From Plumapathes pennacea (taxonomy: Eukaryota > Cnidaria > Anthozoa > Antipatharia > Myriopathidae): a stretch of 64,000 bases of DNA. Positions 23,501 through 34,500 of the stretch are shown in pieces. A program made the position numbers and the translations under genes. Where the stretch lies: assembly GCA_964036295.1 (NCBI GenBank), contig OZ038470.1:7965078-8029077 (forward strand). The letters run 5' to 3'. The notes beneath the pieces are model-generated. The model was not told the DNA's origin. It saw only the letters and a program-made list of their open reading frames with translations, and ran no database searches. Each line of letters starts with the position of its first letter. The stretch's first letter is position 1.

Positions 23501-26500
23501 ACCAGCCTTCCAGTGTAAGTCGTTGGTAGTAGTTAGTACTGTGGCTGATGCATTCAGTAGAGTCCCAGTTAATGTCGTGTTTAGTCTGTTGATGGTGTTC
23601 AGAAATGTGATTTCTGATGTTGCCGTTTCTGGTAGCTCTTTTGTGTTCAGTAAGTCTCGTGTTCAGGTTTCTGCCAGTTTCATCAATGTAGGTGGCTTTG
23701 CAGTCAGTACAAGATATTCTGTATACTGTTCCCTGTGTCTGTTGATAGGTTTGTCTTTGTCCTTTATGTTGGTCAGTAAATCTCGTAGAGTTGTGATGGG
23801 TTTGTGGGCTACCCAGATGTTGTAGGGTCGTAGAATATGGGCTCGTGGTTTCGTTGTTGGTGGTTTCTTGGGTTCGGTGTTCTTGTGAGTGTTGCATTTG
23901 ACAAAGTTTGGGTCATAGTCATTCTTCTGGGAAACACGTTCCAGGTGTCAGGTCTCAATGAGTAAGTCGTCGGGAGAGTTACAAAGTTGTTGCGCTTGTT
24001 TCATTGCGTTTTGATCGTGATTGCCTTGTGTGAAGTAGGGTTGTAAGAAGTCTGGTCAAGTAGTCTGTCAGTGTGTGTTGGTTTTCTGTAAACTGTTGTT
24101 CATAGCCTGTCACTGTCGTGGCTCACGAGGAAATCTAAGAACGGAAGTTTTCCGTTATCTTTGATTTCCTGTGAACTGTATGTCAGGGTTTTGGTCGTTC
24201 AGGTGGTTGTGAAAGGTGTCAATGTTGTCTTTGTGTACAACAGTGAATGTATCGTCAACGTATCATAGCCAGATAGGCAGTGTTTGTTCGAAGGTTGCAA
24301 GGGCGCATTCTTCAATGTGTTGCATCACAATTTCTGCTACAATAACAGAGACCGTTGAACCCATTGCTGTTCCGTTTAGTTGTCGGTATAGTGGGTGTTT
24401 TCTGTTGTACTGGAAGTATGTGGAAGTTAAGAATAGAGAGTTAGCAACTCTGTGACGTCTTTTGTCGGTAAGGGTAGTTTAGTATGTGGCATTCAATTGC
24501 AGTTTTGGTACACTGTAGTGCCAACTGAAGTGGAATATTGCACTGGTGAACAGTGATTTCACATCAAGACATGAGTTTGTAGTCGTTTGGTATCTGTACT
24601 GTCTTGATCATGTCGTCCTCAGTTGATTGTAATATTTGTGTTTAGAGTTGTTTGTCAGCAGTTTCAGTATGGTCGTTAAGTCCTTCGAGAGTTCGTAAAT
24701 CAGGGACCCACAGAACGACAAAGACAAACCTATCAACAGACAGAGAATAGTATACAGAATATCTTGCACTGGCTGCGAAGCCACCTACATTGGTGAAACT
24801 GGCAGAAACCTGAATACGAGACTTACTGAACACAAAAGAGCTACCAGAAACAGCGACATCAGAAATTACATTTCTGAAAACCACCGACAGACTGAACACG
24901 ACATTAACTGGGACTCTGCTGAATGCATCAGCCACAGTACTAACTACTACCAACAACTTACACTGGAAAGCTAGTACACAAACTTAGAACAGAAACCACT
25001 CAACAGATGCCAACAATTACCTGCACCTTACAAACGACTGATAGATGACATCAAACGCAACCGAATGAATAGACAAATCAACAGGAAAACAGAACATCCA
25101 CTGACCAATAATAAAACACAACCAAGCCAACTTGACCAACCATAAACTGACAAAACGGACCAATCACTTCAACAACCAGAGACATAAATACTGTCATCTG
25201 ACGAGTACTATCACTTGACTCTGAAGATGACTTCCGCTCAGGGAAATGTCAGTCACCAACAACAGTCTTTCTGGAGACTACTCTAACCCAGACAATCACA
25301 ACAAGCCTACTGTTCAGCTAAATTGTCATTTAATTGCACCACTGATAATAACATTTCATGTACCAGAAAAATGTTTTGAGTTTTTCTTTGAATTTTTCAT
25401 ATCTCATTTTTATATCTAGAATTTGTTTCAGGAATATTATATTACTAATATCAACACAAATCGATTGCATCAAAAAAAAAAAGGCTGTGTTAAGGTATCA
25501 CCAGTCACCCACTCCCCCAAATATTCCACACATGTTTTAAATGTTTTACTTGACAGAAAAACATGAAACATCAGCATGTGCAATGTAGCAAGTGCTTGTA
25601 AAAACAATAACCCCTTGATTATCAGTTGTGGTTGCCATGGATATTGAGCTTGGGGGAAGCTATTGCACAATCAGTGACATCATAGATTTTATATATTTTT
25701 GACTTAATGTCCCTCAATATTTAACCAACTGGAACAAAACTAATGGCCAATTAAGTGATCTAGTGGGAATCTACAAAAGTATGTCTCACAATTTTGAAAT
25801 TTTAGTAATAAAGAATATTCTGAAGAGGAATGGCGTCCCAATACATTGCCTGAGTATTTGATTTGGCTGGTTCATCTTTTCACTAAAATGTCTAGTATAA
25901 GGTCTTCTGTGTTACACTGGAGCTACATTTTGTTTAATTGGTAATATGGGAAGTTATCCACTTTTAACTGATGTAAATTGGCCATGTTCAAGTTTGACAT
26001 TTTCCATTTTTGTTCTGAAGCCTTGTTTAAAAACTTGTTTGAAACATCAATTCATCACACTCTTTTTTATAGCCATGTTATGTTTTGATACACCAAAAGA
26101 GAAATTTCCAAATCTCTTCCGACTCAAAACATTGTTTACGCAATATAATGCTAATTGCGACTCTTTCATAAATCTCTCAGAAAAAGTCTGTGCACGAAAA
26201 TATTAACTACACTTCGCTGTGATTCAGAAAAGTTTGTGAATACACTTTTAATATTAAATGCATATTACATAATGATATTAGAGGTCCAGCTTAACTTTAA
26301 TTAAAATAACATTTGGAACAAATTTTAAAAAAACTGAGACACTTTTTCAGACCTCCATTGGCCCTTTCATAATATGCTATTAGTTTTGTTCCAGTCGGCT
26401 AAATACCGAAATATATCATTAGTTAAGAATATGAAACCACCTGTGAAGCCAATGATTGCACAATGATGTTTGCCATATGTGGAATTAATGACAGACATAG

Positions 26501-29500
26501 AAGCAGTTAGACAATATGCAAGTTTATAAGTCAATTATTTCTGGAAAGTGGTCATATTGAGGGTTATTATCACCTTAAATGATCCCTTCCAAAACAGAGT
26601 AACTTCACATAAACAAGAAAACTTTAAAACAAAAAACAGGATTAGATTTCAAAATGAAAAAGTAGAGAAAAAATAAAGCCAAAACTGTACTTATACTACA
26701 TGTCAATGTACAAAATTAAGCCTGTTACAGCTGATCACTAAAACATCAAAGAATGTGAAAACAAACTGTAAGATCCATTTTTACCTTTGGTACAATATAC
26801 ACTGCTCCATTCCCTTTAATAAATGATTTGATCTCTTTAAAAGATGGCTCATCACTGGGCATAAAATGTAACTGCCCTGATCCATCTCCTCTTGCTATCC
26901 TATAATTACACCTGAAAAAAGAGAAATACAGCTGTTTATTTATAGGAAAATGTTCTTGCACTTTTGCTTTACTGAGTGAATATTAACACAACCCAAAATG
27001 ATGAGACTCTTGTTATTTACTCTCAATCAGTGATTATTCAGCCTTCACTCTTTGATTCTGAGAAATGTGTCAGAAAATGCAAATGTGCCATAAAAGTGTG
27101 TATGACAATAATTATTAACTGTCTGAAAAAAGGGATATTGCTTGCAACAGAAAATATATTACCATATTTACTCTAATTTAGGTGCCACACTCTGCAAGTG
27201 TTTTCTTTTTTTACTCCCATTATGCCATGAAGATATTACTGGTAAAAGTTTCAGAAATAGTGGCAGACAATTTGAAGTGGGATGTGGCCTACACAATTAA
27301 ATCACAACATGAATGTGAACCAACGTAAACATCAAATGCTGACGTTTTTATGCGGCGTGGTACTCAGGTGTCAGTTAAATGAACTTCTATTGTATGGGTT
27401 TTATATAGCCATTAAAGGCATTGAAACTTTAATATCTTGAAGTGCTTTTATTGGTACTTTTTAAGAGTTAAAATAAGCTTGAGCCATGCCAATACTTTTG
27501 CACCTCTTAGGGGTCAAAACAAAAATTCCCAACAAGCATCCCTGTCCTTTTGGGAGTCCCCTTAGGAGTTCTACCTGCTCTAAAATACTATTTAAGGGTA
27601 TCTTATACCTTTGAGTTCCATCTAGAGTGAAATATATACAGTAAAACCTGAGCTGACGACCTATTAAATAGACACCTCCATTAAGCGGACACCAGCTTGG
27701 GTCTCAAAATTTTCTTCACATATTTACTGTAAAACAAACTTGTATGCAATGGACACCTCTTTTAAGCAGATGCCAACACCAAAACTAAGCCATTTTGTTA
27801 CCCTAAACTTGTATTAAGCAGACACTTTTTAGAGTGTATTTTCATTAGATTATGAGATTACTGTCTACTTGTAAAAGTGTCTCTTCCAGTTGTGATGGCC
27901 TGTTGTGCAAGACTGATCAGATAAATCATGTCAAACAGCAATCCACAATTAAAGGGCACCTCACTTGCGTCTCTGGCTATTATAGCGCAATATTAAGAAG
28001 ACACTAGCTACATTTCACTGCATGTTTATGTTACAATTCCTTCGAAGCACCAAACAAAAGGCAGCCTGAACATGCCAGTCTTAAATTTCAAGGTTTTTGA
28101 TGCAGTTTTAATCACTTCAAACCTCTGGCAAAGAAACTGAAGTTGCATATAGGAGGTTTTTCTTGGGTGGCCCATCCAACAAAAACAATAATTTTTTTTT
28201 GTTGATTAGAGACTCTTGATTGACAAGATAAATGCTGGCAGCATGCCCAGTGCTGCGCAAACATTTTAAATTGTGACAAGGCAACCTTGTAAATAATGAT
28301 CAAATTTGGAATACCGTCCACTTCAAAGAAAAAATTGAACTTGCATAAAATACATTTATACATGTAAGTTTTTTTTATGTGTGAAAGACGTGTATACATA
28401 CGCCTGGTCAATACCTGGCAATGAATCCCAACGAATGTATTAAATATTGATTTCAACTGCAAGAAATTCCTCATTGAAGAAACCGCAAGTAACTTATACT
28501 CCACCCAGCCTGTTCTTTGTAGAATGAGATACTACCAAAGAATGAGTCATTTTAGAACGAGAAACCATAAAGCTTTAAAATAACACCACACGTTAAAGTT
28601 TTAAGGTTTCTCGTTCTAAAATGACTTGGTAATATCTTGTTCTACAAGGGACAGGGGTGGCATATAAGTTACTTGATCCAGAAACCGGACTTCCATTACT
28701 TTTTATACATGCAGTGGCTATTCGTACAGGACCCGTCACTACCGTGAATTGAATTTGCTATTCGTATGCGAGTCCAGTATTTTTGTCAAATTTCTATTGA
28801 ACTACTTATTCTTGCCGCTCCAAAGTAAAAAATGTTTGTTTAGATGTATTAAGTTAATGTTGCATTAAATTGTTCCCTGTTCATCTATGGAAGTAGTAAA
28901 CACTTCACACCCGAACTCATCAAAATCAAAGCCCTGACTTTGTAATGCCAATAGAGCTGTTTTTGGATGACTGTCGAAAGTAATCGTGTGATTGCTCTGG
29001 TTTTGTGTTTGCTACGCTTTTGGATTGGTCCACACAAGTTTGGCAGCATTCTCAACCAATCAGGAACAAAACCAAAACCAAACCCAAACACTTCTCACGC
29101 AAGCGACGGCGTGCACTCGCACTGCTGATTGGAAAGTAAAACCAAACGCAAGACCAAACATGAATTTCTTTGGCTTCTGATTGGCTGAACTGTTTTCTCT
29201 CAGTCTCTGTGATTGGCCTGTGTGATTACTTTGGTTTTGGTTTTCGACAGTCATCCGAAAACGGCTCTATCTACGTGAAATGTACGTGTTGGACCAAACG
29301 AAGAATTACCATGAGCAAAAGACAATATTTTGACAGCACTAATATTATTTGTATTACAAGTCATGTTCAAACGGTGTAATATTACAGTATCTTTACTTAC
29401 TTTGGAAGAGATGGAAAAGCATCATGAAGCTGGTTTTGCACGACATTCCCATCAGCGTCTGATGCAAAAACAATTTCTTTGTGAACTGAGGAAATGGGAT

Positions 29501-29969
29501 CTTTTCTGCTACTTGCCATGTTCATTTTTATTGGCGATTTCGTTGCTCCAGGTTTCAGTAGGTAGCAGTGTTTTTGAGTTTGTCTTCGGGCAGAAGAATC
29601 TTTCTGGGAGGACATGGATGTGGAAACAGCATTCGGCGATGTTTGTACCTGGCCAGCCATTGTCACTGACAACGGTGCTCGAATACTGTCAGGGATCAAG
29701 TAACTGTCAGGACCGACACCAGTGGTTTCGGTTGTCGAATGTGGCATACCGCGTCCAACAACTAAGGACGAAGCCTCACTGAGCGGCAGTTGGGTGTTAG
29801 GATTCACATGCAGGAATTGCTCGCCAAGCTCAAAACTAGCAGGGGCATCGAAAATAGCCAAACCAGCATCATAATTCGGCGCTGGCAGCGTTTCAGAGTC
29901 GATGTCAGAGTCTAACTTCTTTCCGAACAGCTCGGACAAGAACTCTTGACCGCCTGCATGTCCCTCCAT
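7390..29969 (-). CDS. unrecognised 974-residue protein, 15-exon model; helical TPR-like C-terminal third
   Basis: Exons in transcription order: 29401-29969, 26785-26911, 20824-20917, 20387-20442, 17971-18115, 16721-16945, 16039-16191, 12771-12896, 12506-12699, 11663-11981, 10350-10412, 9885-9982, 9367-9564, 8346-8751, 7390-7541 (TAA). All 14 junctions agree in phase, giving 975 codons with no internal stop. Residues 1-190 are acidic then Ser/Thr/Gln-rich, like a disordered regulatory region. Residues about 190-400 form a compact stretch ending in a basic RRGQKRQ patch. Residues about 405-500 are a Ser/Asp/Glu-rich linker. The last 350 residues are Ala/Leu-rich helices (AEDLAKDACQLCSRHNF, ALERAEKVARKHGFAGAL), typical of TPR-like solenoids. 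I cannot name the family. Weak points are the small exons 20387-20442 (donor GTTGTC) and 10350-10412, and a second possible donor that extends the 16721 exon to 16712. Two adjacent genes cannot be excluded. Confidence 0.72.
8089..8292. mobile_element. MITE of the CTCTCTCTAAGCGGACACC type
   Basis: Repeated CTCTAAGCGGACA / GCGGACAGCA motifs on one side and a CTGACAGTAGAGAG end on the other. The AAGCGGACACC motif recurs at 27638-27850, showing a shared family. It abuts the donor side of the 8346-8751 exon. Confidence 0.55.
8812..9262. mobile_element. MITE with CTGTCGAAAGTAA inverted ends, interrupted by a second MITE
   Basis: Left end GGCTAACTGTCGAAAGTAA and right end ATTTTCGACAGTCATTAAAG are inverted. 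Inner sequence (TTTCGGATTGGTCCAAACAAG) matches copies at 28952-29275, 39282-39477 and 53425-53600; a very short copy is at 50523-50606. The block at 9026-9197 belongs to a different, CAGT-ended family, so it inserted later. Confidence 0.75.
9026..9197. mobile_element. nested CAGT-ended MITE
   Basis: Ends ACAGCCCCGCTAACTCGAAC and TTTAGCGGGGTTCTACTGTA are inverted, and the inner CAGTCATTTACTATCGGCTA is shared exactly with the element at 11306-11481. It splits the older element at 8812-9262. Confidence 0.75.
10463..10826. mobile_element. MITE with GGTCACATGACCAAAATCCA ends
   Basis: The left end GACTGGTCACATGACCAAAA and the right end TTTTGGTCATGTGAACCTGC are inverted, and the inner CACGTGACTGAAAATTCATC mirrors GATGAATTTTGTCACGTGG. 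A shorter copy with the same ends is at 53904-54062. Confidence 0.75.
11306..11481. mobile_element. pogo/Tigger-like MITE, inverted relative to 5168-5336
   Basis: Ends TACAGTCGAACCTCGCTATG and TAGCGGGGTTTGACTGTA. It shares most of its length, in opposite orientation, with the copy at 5168-5336. Intronic in the 974-residue gene. Confidence 0.75.
12029..12076. repeat. (AAAC)n-rich simple repeat
   Basis: About a dozen AAAC/AAAAAC units in an intron. Confidence 0.85.
14270..14400 (-). pseudogene. fragment encoding an Arg/Glu-rich coiled-coil-like repeat
   Basis: One minus-strand frame reads RKRSREARLQKRREQ, then ARARRNRETIEQSQIRLEKI, and closes shortly after. This charged RRNRE-type pattern is common in N-termini of helicase or transposon proteins of invertebrates. 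It has no clear splice sites that link it to the surrounding gene, so a decayed mobile-element piece is likeliest. A real small exon is possible. Confidence 0.3.
14475..14508. repeat. (CA)n microsatellite
   Basis: About 17 uninterrupted CA units. Confidence 0.95.
17417..17600. mobile_element. dispersed repeat with GGACACATTGTGGCTGCAAC motif
   Basis: Motifs GGACACATTGTGGCTGCAAC, AACAAATGTTTCTGAAG and GTCCAGGACAAAAATTTGTG recur, in part as mirror images, at 41510-41760 and 42442-42690. This looks like a non-autonomous palindromic element family. Confidence 0.55.
18412..18510 (+). mobile_element. tRNA-derived SINE-like unit
   Basis: TAGCTCAGTGGTTAAGG fits a tRNA A-box and GGTTCGATTCC a perfect B-box, 35 bp apart, so an internal RNA polymerase III promoter is present. 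A T-rich stretch follows. The downstream tail CTATCTTTGCAACTGCTT occurs a second time at about 18239-18256, implying a second, headless copy. There is no proper acceptor stem, so it is not a tRNA gene. Confidence 0.6.
18700..20377 (+). pseudogene. Penelope-like element reverse transcriptase, frameshifted
   Basis: Overlapping plus-strand frames (about 18797-19006, 19010-19551, 19560-20241, 20245-20377) together read as one Penelope-type protein. Landmarks are KADKGTTTVIMSKQDK, then SMDVTSLYTNIPQEEGI, AMGTKMVVAFASIYIASIE (a family-typical start of the palm), FIDDIL in place of YxDD, PTIKFTAEIS, the SCHPGV block and KRGKSLKDMLVKAKL before the usual nuclease. At least two frame breaks and stops (near 19004 and 19549) show it is dead. 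The GIY-YIG nuclease expected next is missing; the match ends about 10 bp before exon 20387-20442 of the opposite-strand gene. Confidence 0.85.
21030..22160. mobile_element. diverged MITE-like element with AATATAGATGCAAAAATA ends
   Basis: The motif TTAATAATATAGATGCAAAAA (about 21163-21183) is mirrored at about 22134-22155. CAGCCAATCAGAATCGAG near 22118 matches the same position in the elements at 42915-43248 and 49960-50296. Boundaries are uncertain. Confidence 0.4.
22537..23466. mobile_element. 930-bp long-TIR element, Mutator-like, inside the Penelope copy
   Basis: The element starts GGGTGTCT and ends AGACACCC and is flanked by an exact 10-bp duplication, CATCTGTTGA (22527-22536 and 23467-23476). 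Its ends are about 210-bp inverted repeats rich in AAGACCTAAG units, with further shared blocks (ATGCTCAGCGAAA, GTGTGACACTTCAAACAATG). Long inverted repeats with a 9-11 bp duplication are typical of Mutator-like elements; this class call is inference. No transposase frame is seen, so it is non-autonomous. Confidence 0.8.
23477..24460 (-). pseudogene. decayed Penelope-like RT plus GIY-YIG nuclease
   Basis: On the minus strand, 24455-23990 reads LNGTAMGSTVSVIVAEIVMQ, WL*YVDDTFTVVHKDNI and LPFLDFLVSHDSD with several in-frame stops: the RT palm with a YVDD catalytic box. 23897-23477 stays open and reads TVYRISCTDCKATYIDETGR then NLNTRLTEHKRA and HINWDSTECI-like sequence, the GIY-YIG domain. Its YIG motif has become YID. 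The 930-bp element interrupts the C-terminus. Confidence 0.8.
24714..24974 (+). pseudogene. GIY-YIG nuclease fragment of a second Penelope-like copy
   Basis: The plus strand reads RIVYRISCTGCEATYIGETG then RNLNTRLTEHKRATRNSDIR and a stop after YQQLTLES. The YIG motif is intact here, unlike the minus-strand partner at 23477-23897. It faces away from that partner, so the two copies form an inverted pair inside one insertion. Confidence 0.8.
27638..27850. mobile_element. MITE of the AAGCGGACACC type
   Basis: Starts ACAGTAAAACCTGAGC and contains CATTAAGCGGACACC and TTTTAAGCAGATGCC repeats, as at 8089-8292. CAGT end suggests the same broad pogo-like group. Right end unclear. Confidence 0.5.
28509..28653. 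mobile_element. compact hairpin MITE
   Basis: Two arms of about 55 bp mirror each other: CATTTTAGAACGAGAAACC and GGTTTCTCGTTCTAAAATG, with GTAGAATGAGATACTACC against GGTAATATCTTGTTCTAC further out. The loop is about 35 bp. Confidence 0.85.
28952..29275. mobile_element. MITE with GGATGACTGTCGAAA ends, full-length copy
   Basis: Left AGCTGTTTTTGGATGACTGT and right ACAGTCATCCGAAAACGGCT are inverted, followed inward by CGAAAGTAATC / GATTACTTTGG. Best-preserved member of the family found at 8812-9262, 39282-39477, 50523-50606 and 53425-53600. It lies about 125 bp from the first exon of the 974-residue gene. Confidence 0.85.
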
Positions 29970-30065
29970 TACAATGATCTGTGCGAAAAGGAAGACCAAA
30001 CCGCGTGCGAAGCATTATCATGGCAATAATATTTTGAAGTTACAGTCACGTGGTTGTTCAGGCGA

Positions 30066-30118
30066 TCCACAACCTCGTTCCCAGGTTCTGTCGCGGATGG
30101 CCCTGGGAACGAGGTTGG
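30066..30118. repeat. short hairpin repeat CAACCTCGTTCCCAG
   Basis: Arms AACCTCGTTCCCAG and CTGGGAACGAGGTT are perfectly inverted about 20 bp apart. It lies about 100 bp upstream of the start codon of the 974-residue gene, in its likely promoter or leader. Confidence 0.75.
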
Positions 30119-31563
30119 GTGATCCAAGTATCCCAGAAAGCTTTGCGACAAAACGCGTCATTTCGCGCTAAATTGTTAGCGTCTGCAACTGTTGCTTTCT
30201 GCTCTAGAGACAATATTATTTGCATGCTCTTTGCTGATTGACAATTTTTTTACTGATGAATTTTTTTGTTGTTGTCGCTTTTTCATTTGGTATAAGAATA
30301 TCGGAGTTTCTCATTGTAAATCCTTTTTTCTGGTTAAGATCGCTGCATTCAGTTTGCTCGTTCCATCGAAATCCTGACTTTGTGTTTAGTTTTTTTCTTC
30401 AGTTTTTCTAGTAACATTGTGATAACATTTTGTCTACTATTTTTGGATAGTCAAAGTTTCTTGTGGTGTTAATGTCCTCTAATTTGGGGCCAATGCAAGG
30501 GCATGTCCTACGTTTTCAATACTGCTACACATGGAAAAGAAATTATAAGCACCAAGTGAAAGTACATAAAAATAGTCATACTTTCAGAAATTTGAAATCT
30601 GTAACTTGAAAGCCAGCAAAATTACAGAAGGGATTAGTATGGAAAAAGCCAAGCTGGCCTTATTAGCCTCGCTTTCATGCTTTTCCTGCACTTTGATGTG
30701 GTACTCCTTCAAAAATCAAACATTAAGCTGCTCATTCCCAGTCCTCCACTCTTTTTGCATAGGGTCTATGTCTCCAAGTTTCACAGACTAGGTCCTTAAA
30801 GTTGCGCTAAAATATCGCGCGCAAACACAGTTTGGAATAAATAGTCTACAACTACGTGATTAGAATATACTTTGGTGTCTAAACCGAGCACTACCATGTT
30901 TTATCGTGGGGAGGGGGATTCTACTCGATTTTACTATGAGAGGCTCAGTTTTATGAAGAAAAGGGGGTGTATGAAATTTGTAGCCTGTAAGCGCACGAAA
31001 AGCCACTGTCAAGCAGACTAAGCTTCCAAAGTTTCTGGGGCCTTAGATGCGAGGAGAACCGTTCTTTCTCTTTTTCTACACGGGATATTGTTAAATATGC
31101 CTTCTACTTAAAAAAAAAAACACTGCTAAGCAACAGGCTGGGAAACAGGCAAGTAGTAAAATGACGAAGAACGGTTCATCTTTTAAAATGACCATTTTGC
31201 TGTTCATCCATCAGTTACAAAAGTACTTTGAGAAGGCTGGTTTACAGCGTTTAATTTTGCTCAAATGTATCCTAACAGCAGGAAATGTAATTCACAGATT
31301 CTAAATTTCAAAATTTCCCCCTCCCCCCGGGAAATGCCCGTCTTCGTCGCTCAACCTCGAAAACCCTCTCCATCCGTGTCTGCCCCAGAAACTTCCTTAT
31401 CAGTCATACAAGTTATTAGTCCGTTCAGTAATGAAATACGTAGACGCAGTCTTTCGGCTCTTCCAGCCGCTCGCGCACACGTTCTATGGCTACGTACATA
31501 AATTTACATCACAAACAACGGCAGTGACATAACCGAAGTTTCAGTTGTGCGAAAATCGTCAAG
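30119..31563. other. intergenic region between divergent genes
   Basis: Separates the 974-residue gene (-) from the Trp-rich gene (+). It should hold both promoters. No coding exon and no clear repeat were identified. Confidence 0.4.
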
Positions 31564-34500
31564 ATGCACGGACCCACAATGATGAGTGAAGAATATTTTT
31601 GGGGATTGTTTATGACAACATCGTTTATAGCATTCTCGTTCATGCAGGCAGGTAAGAAAACCATTCTCGTCACACACTGGGAGTTTACACGGCGCGCCCG
31701 AATGATTTCTCTGTTAGTAAAAACATTTGCAGTGCCAATGCTGGGATAACCTGATTCTTGTGCCTACTCCTGCATAGCTTCTCGATTAAAAAAAGCAATT
31801 TTCAATTCACTACAACATGATATTTTCTTGCAACTCTTTTTGGGAAGACATCCTTTATCGGCAAGAAACCGGCACTTACATCTATTACTGAGAGGAAAAA
31901 TACCCGAATGCTAGCGCTTACCTATATTTAACAATGGATAAACAGAATCTTACAAACGGCACAAAAACTGAAGGTGAAAAGCCGACAATTCAAATAACGA
32001 AATGGCTTGGTAACTGGTATATTGTCCGTTCGTGTCACTGAGAGTAAACACACTGAACATAAAACACAATAACAACATCCACACTTCAAACCATTATTCG
32101 AGTTTACGTTTTCTTGAAAACAATTTTACTAAGTTACATAATTTGGGTGGACTGTTGGAAAGGAAAATAATTAGACTAAAAACACGTCTCTGTTTAGTAG
32201 CCTTTAGTTGACGAGAACCTTCATATTAAGCTGCTCATTAAAATCTGAGGACAGATAAACCTCGATAAAGAATGTAGTGGATCAAAAGTCATAGAGTGAA
32301 AAGCAGTCCTCCTGGCAATTTTTTAAATATTTGGAATTTTGTCACAAACCTGGGATCGGGATGCACCTCCTCCATGACACCTCAAGAAACTTGGAGATAC
32401 TTGTGTTTCCCCCTTGTGTCGCCAAACTAACAGCTTTCATAAAATTTTCTTAGTAGGCTGGAAACCATTCAACTGAACGTTGTTCAGTTATTACTCTTTC
32501 GATAAGAAATGCAATCCACTTTGTTGGCATTGGCCGTGAACAGTCTAAACGCGTAGCGGGCTTTAGCCACAATTCAACACCATTCACATAATTTTAAGCT
32601 GCTTCCCGTGTGTGCACATGACAACGCTTTTCATCCAGTAATGCCCTCATACCGTAACCCAGGGGTTATTGACAAATACAGTGAACTTTTCTTTGGGATT
32701 TGTTCCTCAGACTTTCTCTTATTCACGGCAGGCTATGATTTGATTGGCTGGTTTAATTTATCGCGACACCACACACCTTCTTTTACGAAAACAAATTTCT
32801 ATCGTCGTTTCTGATTGGCTCCCCAACCTTGATCAAGAAGCCTACCGACGCACGCTGAATGAAAGTTTAGTTGTGCTTTCAGTGCGTTCCAAATCGGTAA
32901 TAATTGCTTTTTTCAAAGACCTGAATGAAGGGTGTCCGTTGCTGAAAGAAACCTTTGTATTCTGTGACGAGACAAGAAATCGGCGGTGAGTTTGGAAGTG
33001 TAACTTTCTCGGATCGCGATTCAAGTGTCGATCGGCCGTTGAAAACAGAAATGATTTTGTGCCGCTATTCCTTCAAATTACACTTTTACCTGTAATGATT
33101 GTATGCAGCATTAATGTCTTTGATAACATAAAACTATCATTTTGAATGAAGCTGTGTTTGTTCTCAAAGAGCTAAAAGGCGTGAGTTGTTCTTTAAATGT
33201 TTAGTGTCGCTTTTACAGAGTCACATCAAAATTCAACTTCAATATAAATGTTTGGGTAGGTTAGCTCCTCTCTTTCTCTCATATTCGAGTTGATGAAATC
33301 GAAAAAGCCATAAGTGCGAATTATTTTTGGCGAACGCGTACGCTTTTAGCTGTTCATTGTGCATGTGGCTTGGACCAAACACTAAAATAACATAGCAAAT
33401 AATACAAAAATAAAAACGTTCCCAGCTGAGGAATAGTACAGCAATCTGAGAAATCAGTCACAATCATAAGAATCTATCTAAAAACGTATCACCCGATCTA
33501 CTGATAACGACTACTGATAATTTTTGTTCATTTGGCAGATGGGCTTACGACCAGGTTTGGTCTGGCAAATCTGTTTGGAGGAAACTTCAGCGGTGGCCAA
33601 ACAGGGTAAGACATTTCGACAAAGTCACTAAACATCTAAGAAATACTCCCACATTGCGAGGTAGCACAAGAGGACTTTGTATTCTAAACGGAAGTCTTCT
33701 TTTCATTATAAAACGCAGATCCTCAGAGAAAAGAAGCAAGAAAAGCTATAAGCACTGGCGGAAAAGCCAAGTAAATTGTGCAAGTTCAGCACAACAACCA
33801 GGAGGAAATCCACAGGCCTCTGGTAAAAAAAGATGGCGCTTATGGAAAGAGTCATCCCCAACCTCGTTAAAAGAGCCAGGGGACAAGGCTGAGTCAGCCC
33901 AAACTGAGAAAGGCACAAAATGGTGGCGCATATGGAAAAATCCCTCCTCAACCTCGTTAAAGAAGCCTGGCAACGATGTTGAGTCACCCCAAGCTAAAAA
34001 AGGCACAAAGTGGTGGAGGTGCTGGGCGAAGGAGCAAAATGATGTCACGCCTTATGTTCCTACGTCTGCTGTAGTCAAGTTAACTCCAGATCTTGAGACA
34101 GTTTGTGTTCCAGAATTACCTTCTGTTCCTGAGTTAGCTTCAGGTCGCAAGTCGGTACCAGATTCCAAGGCTCCAGTTATTGTTTCACAGTCATCGGTTC
34201 TTGACCCCGAGTCGACTCCAAAGCCGAATCCAAAGCCGACTTCTGTTGTGGAGTCCGTAGAGGAGAAACATCAGATAAAGCTGGGCGCTAGGGTGCACAA
34301 GCGCGCTATAAAAATAAGACGACGGAATGCAAAAAATCCACGTAATCAAGCTAGAAGACCCATTCATGACCGCACACCGCCGCCCGATTTGCCTAAAGTG
34401 CACTACAAGAACTTATGGAGACCACCAGCGCCCAAGAAGGGCAAAAATCCCGTAGAACCTGCGCCCAGAAAGATTCCAGCGAAGGACATGAGCGACGAAA

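Larger units (their letters stand above)
22184..25311. mobile_element. Penelope-like composite insertion with 14-bp target duplication
   Basis: The exact 14-mer GTTCAGCTAAATTG flanks it (22170-22183 and 25312-25325). The terminal 100-odd bases are inverted copies of each other (GGTTAGAGTAGTCTCCAG at left, CTGGAGACTACTCTAACC at right). Inside, a minus-strand copy occupies roughly the left 2.4 kb and a plus-strand nuclease copy the right 0.6 kb, and a 930-bp foreign element splits the left part. It lies in an intron of the 974-residue gene. The same end structure is seen at 63240-63642. Confidence 0.85.

Noticed and set aside
25946-26206. Plus-strand hydrophobic 86-codon open frame
   Set aside because: AT-rich sequence translates to hydrophobic residues by composition; there is no signal of a gene.
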